Source of the DNA: Paenibacillus_T sp033239625
Lineage (GTDB): Bacteria; Bacillota; Bacilli; Paenibacillales; Paenibacillaceae
NCBI RefSeq assembly: GCF_033239625.1
Contig: NZ_BTCK01000005.1
Location: forward strand, 62,001-126,000
Reading direction: 5' to 3'
Length of the DNA: 64,000 bases
Shown piece after piece: positions 51,600 through 59,596 of the stretch. Below the pieces are notes generated by a model. The model was not told the DNA's origin and made no database searches. It saw only the letters and a program-made list of their open reading frames with translations. Within the stretch, counting starts at the first letter, position 1. Every line of letters starts with the position of its first letter. Both the position numbers and the translations under genes were made by a program.

Positions 51600-51884
51600 G
51601 TGCACGATTACATCAAAGAGCGAACCATTAAAATAGGCCGATGCATCGTGGAAACGAAGCATACGGTTCGGACAATCGCCAAAGAGTTCGGGGTTTCCAA
51701 AAGCACGGTACACAAGGATTTGACCGAGCGTCTGCCCGAGATCAATCCCGACCTGGCGGATCAGGTGAAGCACATCCTGGAGTATCATAAGTCGATCCGG
51801 CACCTGAGGGGAGGAGAGGCGACCAAAATTAAGTACAAGAAGAGCAGCAAGAAGCGTGAAGTGTTCGCCGCCTCAAAGAGCTGA
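51600..51884 (+). CDS. spoIIID: Sporulation transcription factor SpoIIID
   Basis: Mother-cell DNA-binding regulator that activates and represses sigma-E and sigma-K genes. 94 residues, with a helix-turn-helix TVRTIAKEFGVSKSTVHKDLTERLPEIN (about 22-49) and a basic C-terminal tail (KIKYKKSSKKREV). The GTG at 51600 follows GGGAGG. mbl follows, as in Bacillus. Confidence 0.97.
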   Translation: MHDYIKERTIKIGRCIVETKHTVRTIAKEFGVSKSTVHKDLTERLPEINPDLADQVKHILEYHKSIRHLRGGEATKIKYKKSSKKREVFAASKS

Positions 51885-52018
51885 TAGCAATAAATTTTTC
51901 TACAAAAATAGAGGGATTTCGAGAAATTCAGCGAATAATATTCGTAGGAAGTCCCTGCTATTTGCGGGGCTTACGCGAACGTGCACTTTATTTTTATTCG
52001 TTGGAGGACTCACGCCTA

Positions 52019-53026
52019 ATGTTCAGCAAGGATATCGGAATTGACCTGGGGACGGCTAATGTATCGATTCATGTAAAAGGAAAAGGTGTTGTGCTTGATG
52101 AGCCGTCTGTTGTTGCCATTGAGAGCGACTCCAAACGTGTTCTAGCAGTTGGTGAAGAGGCGCACCGGATGGTCGGGCGTACACCCGGCAATATTATCGC
52201 GATCCGTCCGCTGCGGGACGGCGTCATCGCGGACTTCGAGATTACGGAATTAATGTTGAAAGCGTTCATCGATCGAGTAGGCGGCCGCAACTGGTATGGC
52301 CGGCCGCGCATTCTGATCTGTGCGCCTACGAACATTACGTCCGTAGAACAGAAGGCTATTCGCGAGGCGGCGGAACGCAGCGGAGCACGCGAAGTGTTTT
52401 TGGAAGAAGAGCCGAAGGCAGCAGCGATCGGAGCGGGAATGGATATCTACCAGCCGAGCGGCAACATGGTTGTCGATATTGGCGGGGGAACGACGGACAT
52501 CGCGGTATTGTCGATGGGCGACATTGTTACTGCATCTTCGATTAAGGTTGCAGGCAACAAGTTCGACGACGCGATCATGAAGTACATTAAGAGCAAGTAC
52601 AAGCTGCTCATCGGAGAGCGGACAAGCGAAGATATTAAGATTAAGATCGGTACGGTGAACGTGGAAGGTCGCAGCGGCGAGATCGATATTCGCGGCCGTG
52701 ATATGGTATCGGGCTTGCCGCAGACGATTACGATCCGCTCGGCGGAGGTGCGTGAAGCGCTCTGGGATTCGGTCATGTCGATCGTATCTGCAGCGAAGTC
52801 GGTATTGGAACGGACACCGCCAGAGCTATCGGCGGATATCATCGACCGCGGCGTTATTCTGACGGGCGGCGGCGCGCTGTTGGACGGATTGGACACGCTG
52901 TTGTCGGAAGAATTGATGGTCCCGGTGCTTGTAGCGGAGGATCCAATGCATTGCGTCGTGAAAGGTACAGGCATTATGCTGGACAACCTGGACCGACTCA
53001 CTCGCAAGAACAAATCGGTGAAATAA
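52019..53026 (+). CDS. mbl: Rod-shape actin homologue Mbl/MreB
   Basis: Actin-like filament protein guiding sidewall peptidoglycan synthesis. 335 residues, with phosphate-1 DLGTANVSIHVKG, EEEPKAAAIGAGMDI, phosphate-2 MVVDIGGGTTDIAVLS and adenosine motif GVILTGGGALLDGLD. The ATG at 52019 follows GGAGG and gives the normal N-terminus MFSKDIGIDLG. Downstream of spoIIID the mbl paralogue is expected, rather than mreB. Confidence 0.95.
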   Translation: MFSKDIGIDLGTANVSIHVKGKGVVLDEPSVVAIESDSKRVLAVGEEAHRMVGRTPGNIIAIRPLRDGVIADFEITELMLKAFIDRVGGRNWYGRPRILICAPTNITSVEQKAIREAAERSGAREVFLEEEPKAAAIGAGMDIYQPSGNMVVDIGGGTTDIAVLSMGDIVTASSIKVAGNKFDDAIMKYIKSKYKLLIGERTSEDIKIKIGTVNVEGRSGEIDIRGRDMVSGLPQTITIRSAEVREALWDSVMSIVSAAKSVLERTPPELSADIIDRGVILTGGGALLDGLDTLLSEELMVPVLVAEDPMHCVVKGTGIMLDNLDRLTRKNKSVK

Positions 53027-53033
53027 AGAAGAT

Positions 53034-53093
53034 GGAAGTCCGGCGGGTAGGGCGTTCTGGGGGGACGCGCCGAGGCCGGCTTCCGTTATTTTT
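53034..53093 (+). terminator. Terminator after mbl
   Basis: GGAAGTCCGGC (53034-53044) with GCCGGCTTCC (53075-53084), inner GGCGT/ACGC stem, then TTATTTTT. Confidence 0.75.
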
Positions 53094-53125
53094 GGATCAT
53101 ACATAATGTGAGCCATAAGGCTTAT

Positions 53126-53152
53126 TAAAGCTGTGCCCCGAATTGCCGATAT
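53126..53152 (+). promoter_or_regulatory. Sigma-D promoter of flhO-flhP
   Basis: TAAA (53126-53129), exactly 15 bases, GCCGATAT (53145-53152): a perfect match to the sigma-D (flagellar) consensus. It lies 78 bases before flhO. Confidence 0.92.
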
Positions 53153-53230
53153 AGAGAAATAGAAGACTATCGAACTAGCTCGCTCTATTATATTTCCGGT
53201 TCGGACCGGACAAGCCGGGAGGTTTACCAG

Positions 53231-54097
53231 ATGCTAAGAGGACTCTATACCGCGGCTGCCGGATTGACGACGCAGCAGCGCCGTCATGATACGGTGACGA
53301 ACAATATTGCCAACCTCAATACGCCGGGCTACAAGCAGGCGAACGAGGTTACGCGTTCTTTTCCAGATATGCTGCTTGCTTTGACAGGGACAAGCGATAA
53401 TTCCGATCGGAAGATCGGCCGTGTCTCGACAGGCGTATTCGCAGAGGAGAGCCTATCATTGCAGCTGCAGGGCGATTTGATGGAATCGGGGCGTTCTTCG
53501 GATTTCGGATTGTCGTCCGACATCGAAGTGCCTGGCATCCAATTCGATGCATCGGGCAAGGCGTTTGATGCCAACGGAGAGCCGATCTATCAGCCGCAAG
53601 CTTTCTTCACGGTGGAAGGAACGGACGGTCAGCCGCGTTATACGCGTGATGGTCGTTTCGATCTGAATGCGCAAGGGTATCTCACTACATCGGAAGGTAC
53701 GCGAGTGCTCGGCACGAACGGACAACCGATTCAATTCCAGCAAGGCGTGAGCATTGATGACCTTGTGTTAACATCGGACTATCGATTCGTTGATGCGCTC
53801 ACGGGCAATGACACGGGCAATGCGCTTCAACTGACGCGCATTAACAACCCGAATATGCTTGTGCGCGAGGGTAACGGCAAATTCCGTCTCGAGGGCGATG
53901 CGAGTGAAGCTGTGCCTGTAACGGCAGCTGACGGCGTCGAGATTCGTCAAGGCTACTACGAACGTTCTAACGTTGACGCGGCACAGTCGACGGTCGATTT
54001 GATGTCCGCTATGCGCGCCTATGAGGCGAACCAGAAGGTCGTGCAATTTTACGATAAGAGCTTGGACAAGGCTGTCAATGAGGTCGGACGGGTATAG
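53231..54097 (+). CDS. flhO: Flagellar hook-basal body protein FlhO
   Basis: Rod/hook family protein, 288 residues. N-terminal flagellar basal-body rod motif MLRGLYTAAAGLTTQQ with NNIANLNTPGYKQ, and the C-terminal coiled motif YYERSNVDAAQSTVDLMSAMRAYEANQKVVQ. GGGAGG precedes the ATG. Outside the main fla/che cluster, paired with flhP as in Bacillus. Confidence 0.94.
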   Translation: MLRGLYTAAAGLTTQQRRHDTVTNNIANLNTPGYKQANEVTRSFPDMLLALTGTSDNSDRKIGRVSTGVFAEESLSLQLQGDLMESGRSSDFGLSSDIEVPGIQFDASGKAFDANGEPIYQPQAFFTVEGTDGQPRYTRDGRFDLNAQGYLTTSEGTRVLGTNGQPIQFQQGVSIDDLVLTSDYRFVDALTGNDTGNALQLTRINNPNMLVREGNGKFRLEGDASEAVPVTAADGVEIRQGYYERSNVDAAQSTVDLMSAMRAYEANQKVVQFYDKSLDKAVNEVGRV

Positions 54098-54126
54098 AAT
54101 AGCGTAGAGTCTAGGAGGGTTACCGA

Positions 54127-54939
54127 ATGAACGGATCGATGATCAGTGCAATGGTGTCGATGAGCGGATTGCAGCAGAAGCTCGACATTATGTCCGATAA
54201 CATTGCGAACATGAATACGGTCGGCTACAAACGTAAGGAAGCTTCGTTCGCGGATTTGCTGACGAATGCGAAGGAGCAGCCGGATGCCTTCAAGGAACCG
54301 GGTCGCTTGTCGCCGATGAACTATACGCAGGGCTGGGGCTCCAGACTGCTAGGTATTCGTCCTGACTTGACGCAGGGGCCGCTGCAGCAGACAGGCAACC
54401 AATTCGATATCGCAATTGAAGGCGATGCGCTGTATCAGGTGCAAACGCTGGAAGGCGTCGCTTATACGCGTAATGGCGCCTTCCAATTGTCGCTGCAAAG
54501 CGACGGTTCTGCGCTTCTGACGACGAGTGACGGACATCCGGTCGTAGGTGAGAATGATCAGCCAATCGTCATTCCTCCGAACCGTTCGATTCGCGTCAAC
54601 TCGGATGGATCGATCGACGCGATCGCGCAGGATGGTACGGCAGAGCCGATCGGAAGCCTTAAGTTGGTGCAAGTTACACGTCCTTCGCTCCTGACAAGTG
54701 TAGCGGATAACTTGTATGCGGTGGCAGATAGTGTTAATGTAGAAGATGTGTTGAGGACCGTGACAGCTGGTGAAGGCAGCGATATTTCCTTGCGCCAAGG
54801 CTATCTCGAGCAATCGAACGTAGACTTAACGACCGAGATGACGGAACTCATAAACGTGCAGCGCGCCTATCAGCTGACTTCTCGAGCGCTTAGCTCCAGC
54901 GACACGCTGATGGGAATGGCCAACGGCTTGCGCGCATAA
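54127..54939 (+). CDS. flhP: Flagellar hook-basal body protein FlhP
   Basis: FlgG-like distal-rod protein, 270 residues: SGLQQKLDIMSDNIANMNTVGYKRKEASF at the N-terminus and YLEQSNVDLTTEMTELINVQRAYQLTSRALSSSDTLM at the C-terminus. AGGAGGG precedes the ATG 29 bases after flhO. Confidence 0.94.
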   Translation: MNGSMISAMVSMSGLQQKLDIMSDNIANMNTVGYKRKEASFADLLTNAKEQPDAFKEPGRLSPMNYTQGWGSRLLGIRPDLTQGPLQQTGNQFDIAIEGDALYQVQTLEGVAYTRNGAFQLSLQSDGSALLTTSDGHPVVGENDQPIVIPPNRSIRVNSDGSIDAIAQDGTAEPIGSLKLVQVTRPSLLTSVADNLYAVADSVNVEDVLRTVTAGEGSDISLRQGYLEQSNVDLTTEMTELINVQRAYQLTSRALSSSDTLMGMANGLRA

Positions 54940-54959
54940 ACGGAGTTGAATAAATCGAT

Positions 54960-55319
54960 ATGAGTAATGATTGGCAATCAACGACAGTCCAAGGCAGCAG
55001 AAGCAGCAACGCACGGACAACGTCAGCTCAGACGGATGCGGCTCGTCGTATGCCGGTACAGGAGCGCTCTGCGTCCGAGGAGAAGAGCCCTGAACGTCCT
55101 CAATCTGCCAAGTCGTCCGGCAAGCCTGCGAAGCGTAAGAAGAAGCGGAATCCGTGGCTTCGAGTGCTGCGCTTGCTAGTCGTGCCGATTTTGTTGTTCT
55201 GGGCAATTGTCGCAGGCTTATACGTCGGCTACAGCGTCCTTGGTCATCAACCGAAGGGCGAAGTGTTCGAGCTGCAGACGTGGAAGCATATGTACGACCT
55301 TATGTTCTCAAATGATTAA
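54960..55319 (+). CDS. EpuA-like small membrane protein
   Basis: 119 residues. A Ser/Arg/Lys-rich cytoplasmic N-terminus (1-62) ending KPAKRKKKRNPWLRVLR, one membrane helix (about 69-88), and a short outside segment with GYSVLGHQPKGEVFELQTWKHMYDL, the EpuA/DUF4 mark (PF11772; often misnamed an RNA polymerase beta subunit). Function unknown. Ribosome site weak. Follows flhP by 20 bases. Confidence 0.85.
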   Translation: MSNDWQSTTVQGSRSSNARTTSAQTDAARRMPVQERSASEEKSPERPQSAKSSGKPAKRKKKRNPWLRVLRLLVVPILLFWAIVAGLYVGYSVLGHQPKGEVFELQTWKHMYDLMFSND

Positions 55320-55343
55320 CAGAAGCATATTGTTATCGACAAA

Positions 55344-55375
55344 GAAGAGGCGGTCCCAAGGACCGCCTCTTCTTT
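55344..55375 (+). terminator. Terminator after the flhOP-epuA operon
   Basis: Perfect 13-bp stem GAAGAGGCGGTCC / GGACCGCCTCTTC (55344-55356, 55360-55372), loop CAA, then TTT. Confidence 0.92.
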
Positions 55376-55588
55376 ACGTTGTTTAATTTTTACATAACGG
55401 TCTTGGATCCCGAAGGGAGTGAAATGCAGGAGCGCCTTAAGTAAAAGCGTGTCCCATAGGGACGACAAGCGCTTCTCACACGTACTGACTCAGGTGCACC
55501 GAATCGTATGCGAACATTCGAGCGTATCTAGGTTACAGTAGAATAATCACAGATTATCTTAAAGTATCTAGAACAGTCCTGCGGGATT

Positions 55589-55633
55589 CCAAAGGGCTGC
55601 CGCCCTTTGGGGCCCTCCCCTCTCAAGGGAGGG
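55589..55633. repeat. Twin-hairpin intergenic repeat
   Basis: CCAAAGGGC-TGCC-GCCCTTTGG (55589-55610) followed by CCCTCCC...GGGAGGG (55613-55633) and GGTTTGGGTGGGTG. This unit is typical of dispersed Gram-positive intergenic repeats. The rest of 55376-55588 shows no gene or clear signal. Confidence 0.6.
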
Positions 55634-55651
55634 TTTGGGTGGGTGCAATCA

Positions 55652-57847
55652 TTACTTAACAGTAACACGCAGGGTAACTGTCTTTCCTTCAACCTTAGCT
55701 TTGATCGATGCGGAGCCTTTGGCCTTCGTCACGATAATGCCGCCGACGACGGTGGCAACGCTCGTGTTCGAGCTGGTCCATTCGGCATTATCCGTCTGAT
55801 CGATGAATGTGCCATCGTCGTAGAATGCTTTGAGCTTCAGCAATTTCGTTTCGCCGATCGCAAGCTTGAGCGATTTCTCGGACAGGACGAGCGTTTTCAG
55901 CTTAGGTACGACAGAGAGCGAAATGGTGACCGATTTGCCTTGATACGTACCTGTAATGACAGCTGTTCCTTTGCTGAGCGCTTTAACGGTGTTTTTACTG
56001 GAGAATTCAGCTACCGCGTCATCGGAGACGCTCCAGTCCATCTTCGTGCTTACAATGACGCTCTTGCCGCTCTTATAGAACGCTTTGACCTTCAGCGACT
56101 TTGTCTTCTTCGGATTGAGAATCAGACTTGTCGGATCGGCAACAAGCTTGACGACCTCTTCTTCGATCGTTACGCTAATTTTGACAGTTTTGTTTAAGAA
56201 TGTTCCTGTCAGCGTTGCATTGGCAGAAGCGAGGCCTTTCAAGCCGGACTTTTGAACGAGCAGATTGGTCGAGGACGATTTCCAGCTCATTTTTTCCGTA
56301 ACATCTTCCTCAGTGCCATTCTCGTATACGACCGTTACTTTCGGGAACGCATACTCCTTGCCAATGATCAAGCTCAGATCCGATTGAGCGGCCAGCAGCG
56401 TCAGCGGCTTGTCGTTAACCGTGATCGTGACCGTTGCGGCATACCCGTTGACCGAAGCGGTCAGGACAGCCGTGCCGGTTGATGCGGCTTTCCATTTGCC
56501 ATTATCGATGGATACGACCGTGCTGTCGCTCGACGTCCATGTAATAAGCGGCGTTACCGTGACGGAGTCACCGCCGAATGTCGTCGCCGTAACTTGCGGC
56601 AGCGCACCGGTCTGATCCGGGAACGTCTCGACCTTCTGATCCGTATCTTTAATCGTGAGTTCGTTGACTGTCGGGTAAACCGTTACTTTGATCGATCGGC
56701 TTGCGCCCTTGTACGATGCTTTAATTGTTGTTGTACCAACGGCTTTCGGCGTTACAACGCCGTTCGTTACGGTAGCAACCATAATGTCCGAAGACGACCA
56801 TTCCGCCGCGTTGGAAACATTGGCGGTATTGTTGTCGAGCTCCAGCGCAAGCGCGGCGATTGTAACCGGCGAATCCTGCAATTGCAGCGACAGGTCTGTA
56901 CCAGGCACAAGCTTCAGCTCTTGCGTGCCTTGTCTTACCGCTACCGTTACTTTGTCAGAGGCGCCAAGATGCGAGACCGTAATGGTCGCCGTACCTGTGC
57001 TTAGCGGTGTGATCGTGCCATTCTCGACCGTTGCAACCGCTGTGTTCGTGCTTGTCCAATCTGCGTCATTCGTAATGTCTTCCGTCGATCCGTTCTGAAG
57101 CAGCGCTTCCGCCTTCAGATTGACGCTGGAATCGCCGACTGTGAATTCGAGCAGATCCGCACCGGAGAGCGTGATCGATTTATAAGGAGAAGCGACGGTC
57201 AGCTTGATTTTATCCGTCTTACCTTTGTAGCTTGCTGTGATCGTTGCTGTGCCGGCGCCTAGAAGCGTCAGTTCTCCGTTCTCGACGGTGACGACTGACG
57301 TATTGGAGCTTGACCAGCTCGCTGTGTTGGACAAATCCCCGCTGATCGTTGAGCCTGCCTTAATGCCTGACAGGTTATAGTCGATGTCTTGTCCCAGCTG
57401 GACAGTAGCTTCATCAGGCGCTGCTGTATTACCCGACATGATCTGGATGGAGTCAACCAAGTCATCTACATTGACCGTAATCGATTTGGTGTAACCGCCA
57501 TAAGTAGCGCTGATCTTGGCTGTGCCCTTGGCAACGCCGGTAATCGTGCCCTGCGTGACTTTGGCGATAGCTGTATTCGAAGATTTCCAGGTCGCAACAT
57601 CAGTAACATCAATCTGTTGCAGGGATGTTCCTGATAGGGTCGCATATAGGTTTAAGTAGTAGGGATCGTCAGCGGCGTATACGTTAATGGCAGATGCCGT
57701 TGTATCGAAGCTTAGATCAGTGACAGTGTCGGCGGCATAGGAACGGCTTGGCAATGTTGCGAATACCATAAGGATGGCAAGCGTCAGAGCCATTAGGGAA
57801 CGTGCGGTCCATTTGTGATGGTGCATGGATGTTGTCGTGCGCAGCAT
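55652..57847 (-). CDS. Secreted protein with eight BIG2 (bacterial Ig-like group 2) domains
   Basis: 731 residues. Signal peptide (about 16-39, likely cleavage SYA-A), then eight Ig-like repeats recognised by the conserved W.SSN..VATV...G.....GTATITA core, for example TWKSSNTAIAKV, SWSSSNTSVVTV, DWTSTNTAVATV and EWTSSNTSVATV. The later repeats are Lys-rich. No SLH, LPXTG or catalytic domain is present, so anchorage and role (adhesion or surface scaffold) are unknown. No strong ribosome site is visible near the ATG. Confidence 0.85.
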   Translation of the reverse strand: MLRTTTSMHHHKWTARSLMALTLAILMVFATLPSRSYAADTVTDLSFDTTASAINVYAADDPYYLNLYATLSGTSLQQIDVTDVATWKSSNTAIAKVTQGTITGVAKGTAKISATYGGYTKSITVNVDDLVDSIQIMSGNTAAPDEATVQLGQDIDYNLSGIKAGSTISGDLSNTASWSSSNTSVVTVENGELTLLGAGTATITASYKGKTDKIKLTVASPYKSITLSGADLLEFTVGDSSVNLKAEALLQNGSTEDITNDADWTSTNTAVATVENGTITPLSTGTATITVSHLGASDKVTVAVRQGTQELKLVPGTDLSLQLQDSPVTIAALALELDNNTANVSNAAEWSSSDIMVATVTNGVVTPKAVGTTTIKASYKGASRSIKVTVYPTVNELTIKDTDQKVETFPDQTGALPQVTATTFGGDSVTVTPLITWTSSDSTVVSIDNGKWKAASTGTAVLTASVNGYAATVTITVNDKPLTLLAAQSDLSLIIGKEYAFPKVTVVYENGTEEDVTEKMSWKSSSTNLLVQKSGLKGLASANATLTGTFLNKTVKISVTIEEEVVKLVADPTSLILNPKKTKSLKVKAFYKSGKSVIVSTKMDWSVSDDAVAEFSSKNTVKALSKGTAVITGTYQGKSVTISLSVVPKLKTLVLSEKSLKLAIGETKLLKLKAFYDDGTFIDQTDNAEWTSSNTSVATVVGGIIVTKAKGSASIKAKVEGKTVTLRVTVK

Positions 57848-57919
57848 GGAGTAATCAAAACCTCGCTTTCGTCTTTTTGCTCAATTCGGCCTTCATTTAA
57901 TAACGGCTTTCAGAGCGGA

Positions 57920-57949
57920 ATAATGAAGAGAAAAGACGAGATTTAACAA
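57920..57949 (-). promoter_or_regulatory. Promoter of the BIG2 gene
   Basis: On the minus strand, TTGTTA (57949-57944), 18 bases, CATTAT (57925-57920), about 70 bases before the start. Confidence 0.5.
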
Positions 57950-58130
57950 TTAATCGGCTGACGGGGACGGAGGTGCGGCTGCGCAATAAGGTGCAATCTC
58001 TACACCTGACGGGAGCGTAATTCGGCCGTTGCCGAGCCGTTAGATGCATTCATGTACCTTGAATAATGCCGTATGCGGAAGGACCATGCGCGGAGAGGCG
58101 AGAACGGTTTTAATTTTCAATAGGTAGAGG

Positions 58131-58136
58131 TATAAT
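58131..58136 (+). promoter_or_regulatory. TATAAT -10 upstream of the phosphatidyltransferase
   Basis: TATAAT at 58131-58136 without a good -35. The transcript would begin around 58143, making TTG 58149 a leaderless start and favouring TTG 58191. Confidence 0.4.
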
Positions 58137-58190
58137 GGTTGGGTAACTTTGAAGCGCTATCCATTTCGTGGTGATAAAGGACGTGAACGC

Positions 58191-58778
58191 TTGAATCTTC
58201 CGAATATGCTCACCATATTGCGGTTTGTTCTCATACCGGTTTATATCGTTGTATTTGCGGGAGGAGAGCGAATGATTCCGGCGTTTGTCGTTATCGTTGC
58301 CGCTGGCGTGACAGATGTGCTGGATGGGTATATTGCTCGTAAAAGGGGTCAGATCACAACGGTCGGCGCGATGCTCGATCCGCTTGCGGATAAGCTGATG
58401 TTAGGCACGGTCATTCTATCGTTGCTGTTGACCGATCATATCCCGTTGGCGGCTGCCATTCTCATGTTTGTGCGCGACCTCGGCATGATTGCCGGTTCGG
58501 CTGTTTTTCATTTCAGCGGCCGCAAGACAGTGCCAGCGAATTGGATGGGTAAGCTGACGACGGTGCTGCTGTACTTCGCTATATTGTTTATTTTCTTTGA
58601 AGCTTCGTTCGCCAGAACGTACCTGTGGTGCGTAGTGGTGTTCTCTTTCGTCACTTCGATCATGTACATGATCAAAATATTCGCGATCAACCGCGATCAG
58701 GAAGGGAATGGCGTTGTTCCGTTCGACAGCAATCAGGATAAGCAGGCGGGTCCAACAGGCAGTACGCGCGAGTTATAA
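58191..58778 (+). CDS. CDP-alcohol phosphatidyltransferase (PgsA-like)
   Basis: Membrane enzyme, 195 residues, joining CDP-diacylglycerol to an alcohol; probably CDP-diacylglycerol-glycerol-3-phosphate phosphatidyltransferase. The full motif D..DG..AR........G...D...D is in DVLDGYIARKRGQITTVGAMLDPLADK. The chosen TTG 58191 gives MNLPNMLTILRFVLIPVY, the usual N-terminus, with AAAGGACGTG upstream; TTG 58149 would add 14 residues. The genuine pgsA usually lies near recA/cinA, so this may be a second paralogue. Confidence 0.85.
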   Translation: MNLPNMLTILRFVLIPVYIVVFAGGERMIPAFVVIVAAGVTDVLDGYIARKRGQITTVGAMLDPLADKLMLGTVILSLLLTDHIPLAAAILMFVRDLGMIAGSAVFHFSGRKTVPANWMGKLTTVLLYFAILFIFFEASFARTYLWCVVVFSFVTSIMYMIKIFAINRDQEGNGVVPFDSNQDKQAGPTGSTREL

Positions 58779-58819
58779 AAGATGGAACATCATGCGAATT
58801 CGCATAGGTATACAAAGAA

Positions 58820-58859
58820 GCTCGTCTGCTCCGGCGCTTCTGGCCAGGAATAGACGAGC
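58820..58859 (+). other. Hairpin after the phosphatidyltransferase
   Basis: GCTCGTCT (58820-58827) / AGACGAGC (58852-58859), a perfect 8-bp stem with a 24-base loop and no T-run; weak terminator at best. Confidence 0.45.
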
Positions 58860-58951
58860 CCCCTTATCTTAACCTTCGCGAACTGCAGTTTCCGCGCAGG
58901 ATAAGTTTAGGTTGTCTCTTGTTTGTCTAGATTATGCCCCTATAAGTGCAT

Positions 58952-58988
58952 GTTCACAAAGTTGGGTTTTCAAGACGACTTTTTGAAC
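58952..58988 (+). promoter_or_regulatory. Hairpin upstream of fabZ
   Basis: GTTCACAAAGTTG (58952-58964) pairs with CGACTTTTTGAAC (58976-58988), one mismatch and one G-U. It resembles the TTCAAAAAG/CTTTTTGAA hairpin at 39297-39332. Confidence 0.5.
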
Positions 58989-59031
58989 TGCCTCTACAAG
59001 GGGGTTCATTTCAAAATTTGGAGGTACATAC

Positions 59032-59463
59032 ATGCTCGATATTAATGAAATTCAACAGATTATTCCTCACCGTCAGCCGTTTCTGCTCATAGACCGCGTC
59101 CTCGAATTAGAGGAAGGCGTTCGTGCGGTCGGCATCAAGAATGTCACGATGAACGAGCCGTTCTTCGCCGGCCACTTCCCAGGTCATCCGGTGATGCCGG
59201 GCGTGCTGATCGTCGAAGCATTGGCGCAAGTCGGTGCGGTTGCCATTCTCAAAATGGAAGCAAACCGCGGCAGACTCGCATTTTTCGCAGGCATAGACGA
59301 ATTCCGTTTCCGCGGACAAGTGACGCCAGGCGATACGCTGCGCCTTGAAGTGGAGATTACCCGCCTGAAGGGTAAAATCGGTAAAGGACATGCGGTTGCA
59401 AAAGTTGACGACAAAGTAGTTGCCGAGGGCGGCATTATGTTTGCTTTGTCCGATCCATCTTAA
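59032..59463 (+). CDS. fabZ: 3-hydroxyacyl-ACP dehydratase FabZ
   Basis: Dehydrates beta-hydroxyacyl-ACP in fatty-acid elongation. 143 residues, hot-dog fold, catalytic His48 and Glu62 in GHFPGHPVMPGVLIVEALAQ; IPHRQPFLLIDRV at the start is conserved. GGAGG precedes the ATG. Confidence 0.97.
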   Translation: MLDINEIQQIIPHRQPFLLIDRVLELEEGVRAVGIKNVTMNEPFFAGHFPGHPVMPGVLIVEALAQVGAVAILKMEANRGRLAFFAGIDEFRFRGQVTPGDTLRLEVEITRLKGKIGKGHAVAKVDDKVVAEGGIMFALSDPS

Positions 59464-59596
59464 TCTTGGGGTTCGGAGTCAACAAAACAGCAAAAATCTG
59501 TTCAGCGGCTGTTAATAATTGTTCTACCACGATTAACTATATAGAGAACGACGCATAGTCGGCGCCATGAGCGAACATTAGGATGAGAGGAATGGT

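Noticed and set aside
55607..56197. Plus-strand open frame antisense to the BIG2 gene
   Set aside because: Begins in the twin-hairpin repeat and has no coding features; the minus-strand gene has a signal peptide and eight clear repeats.
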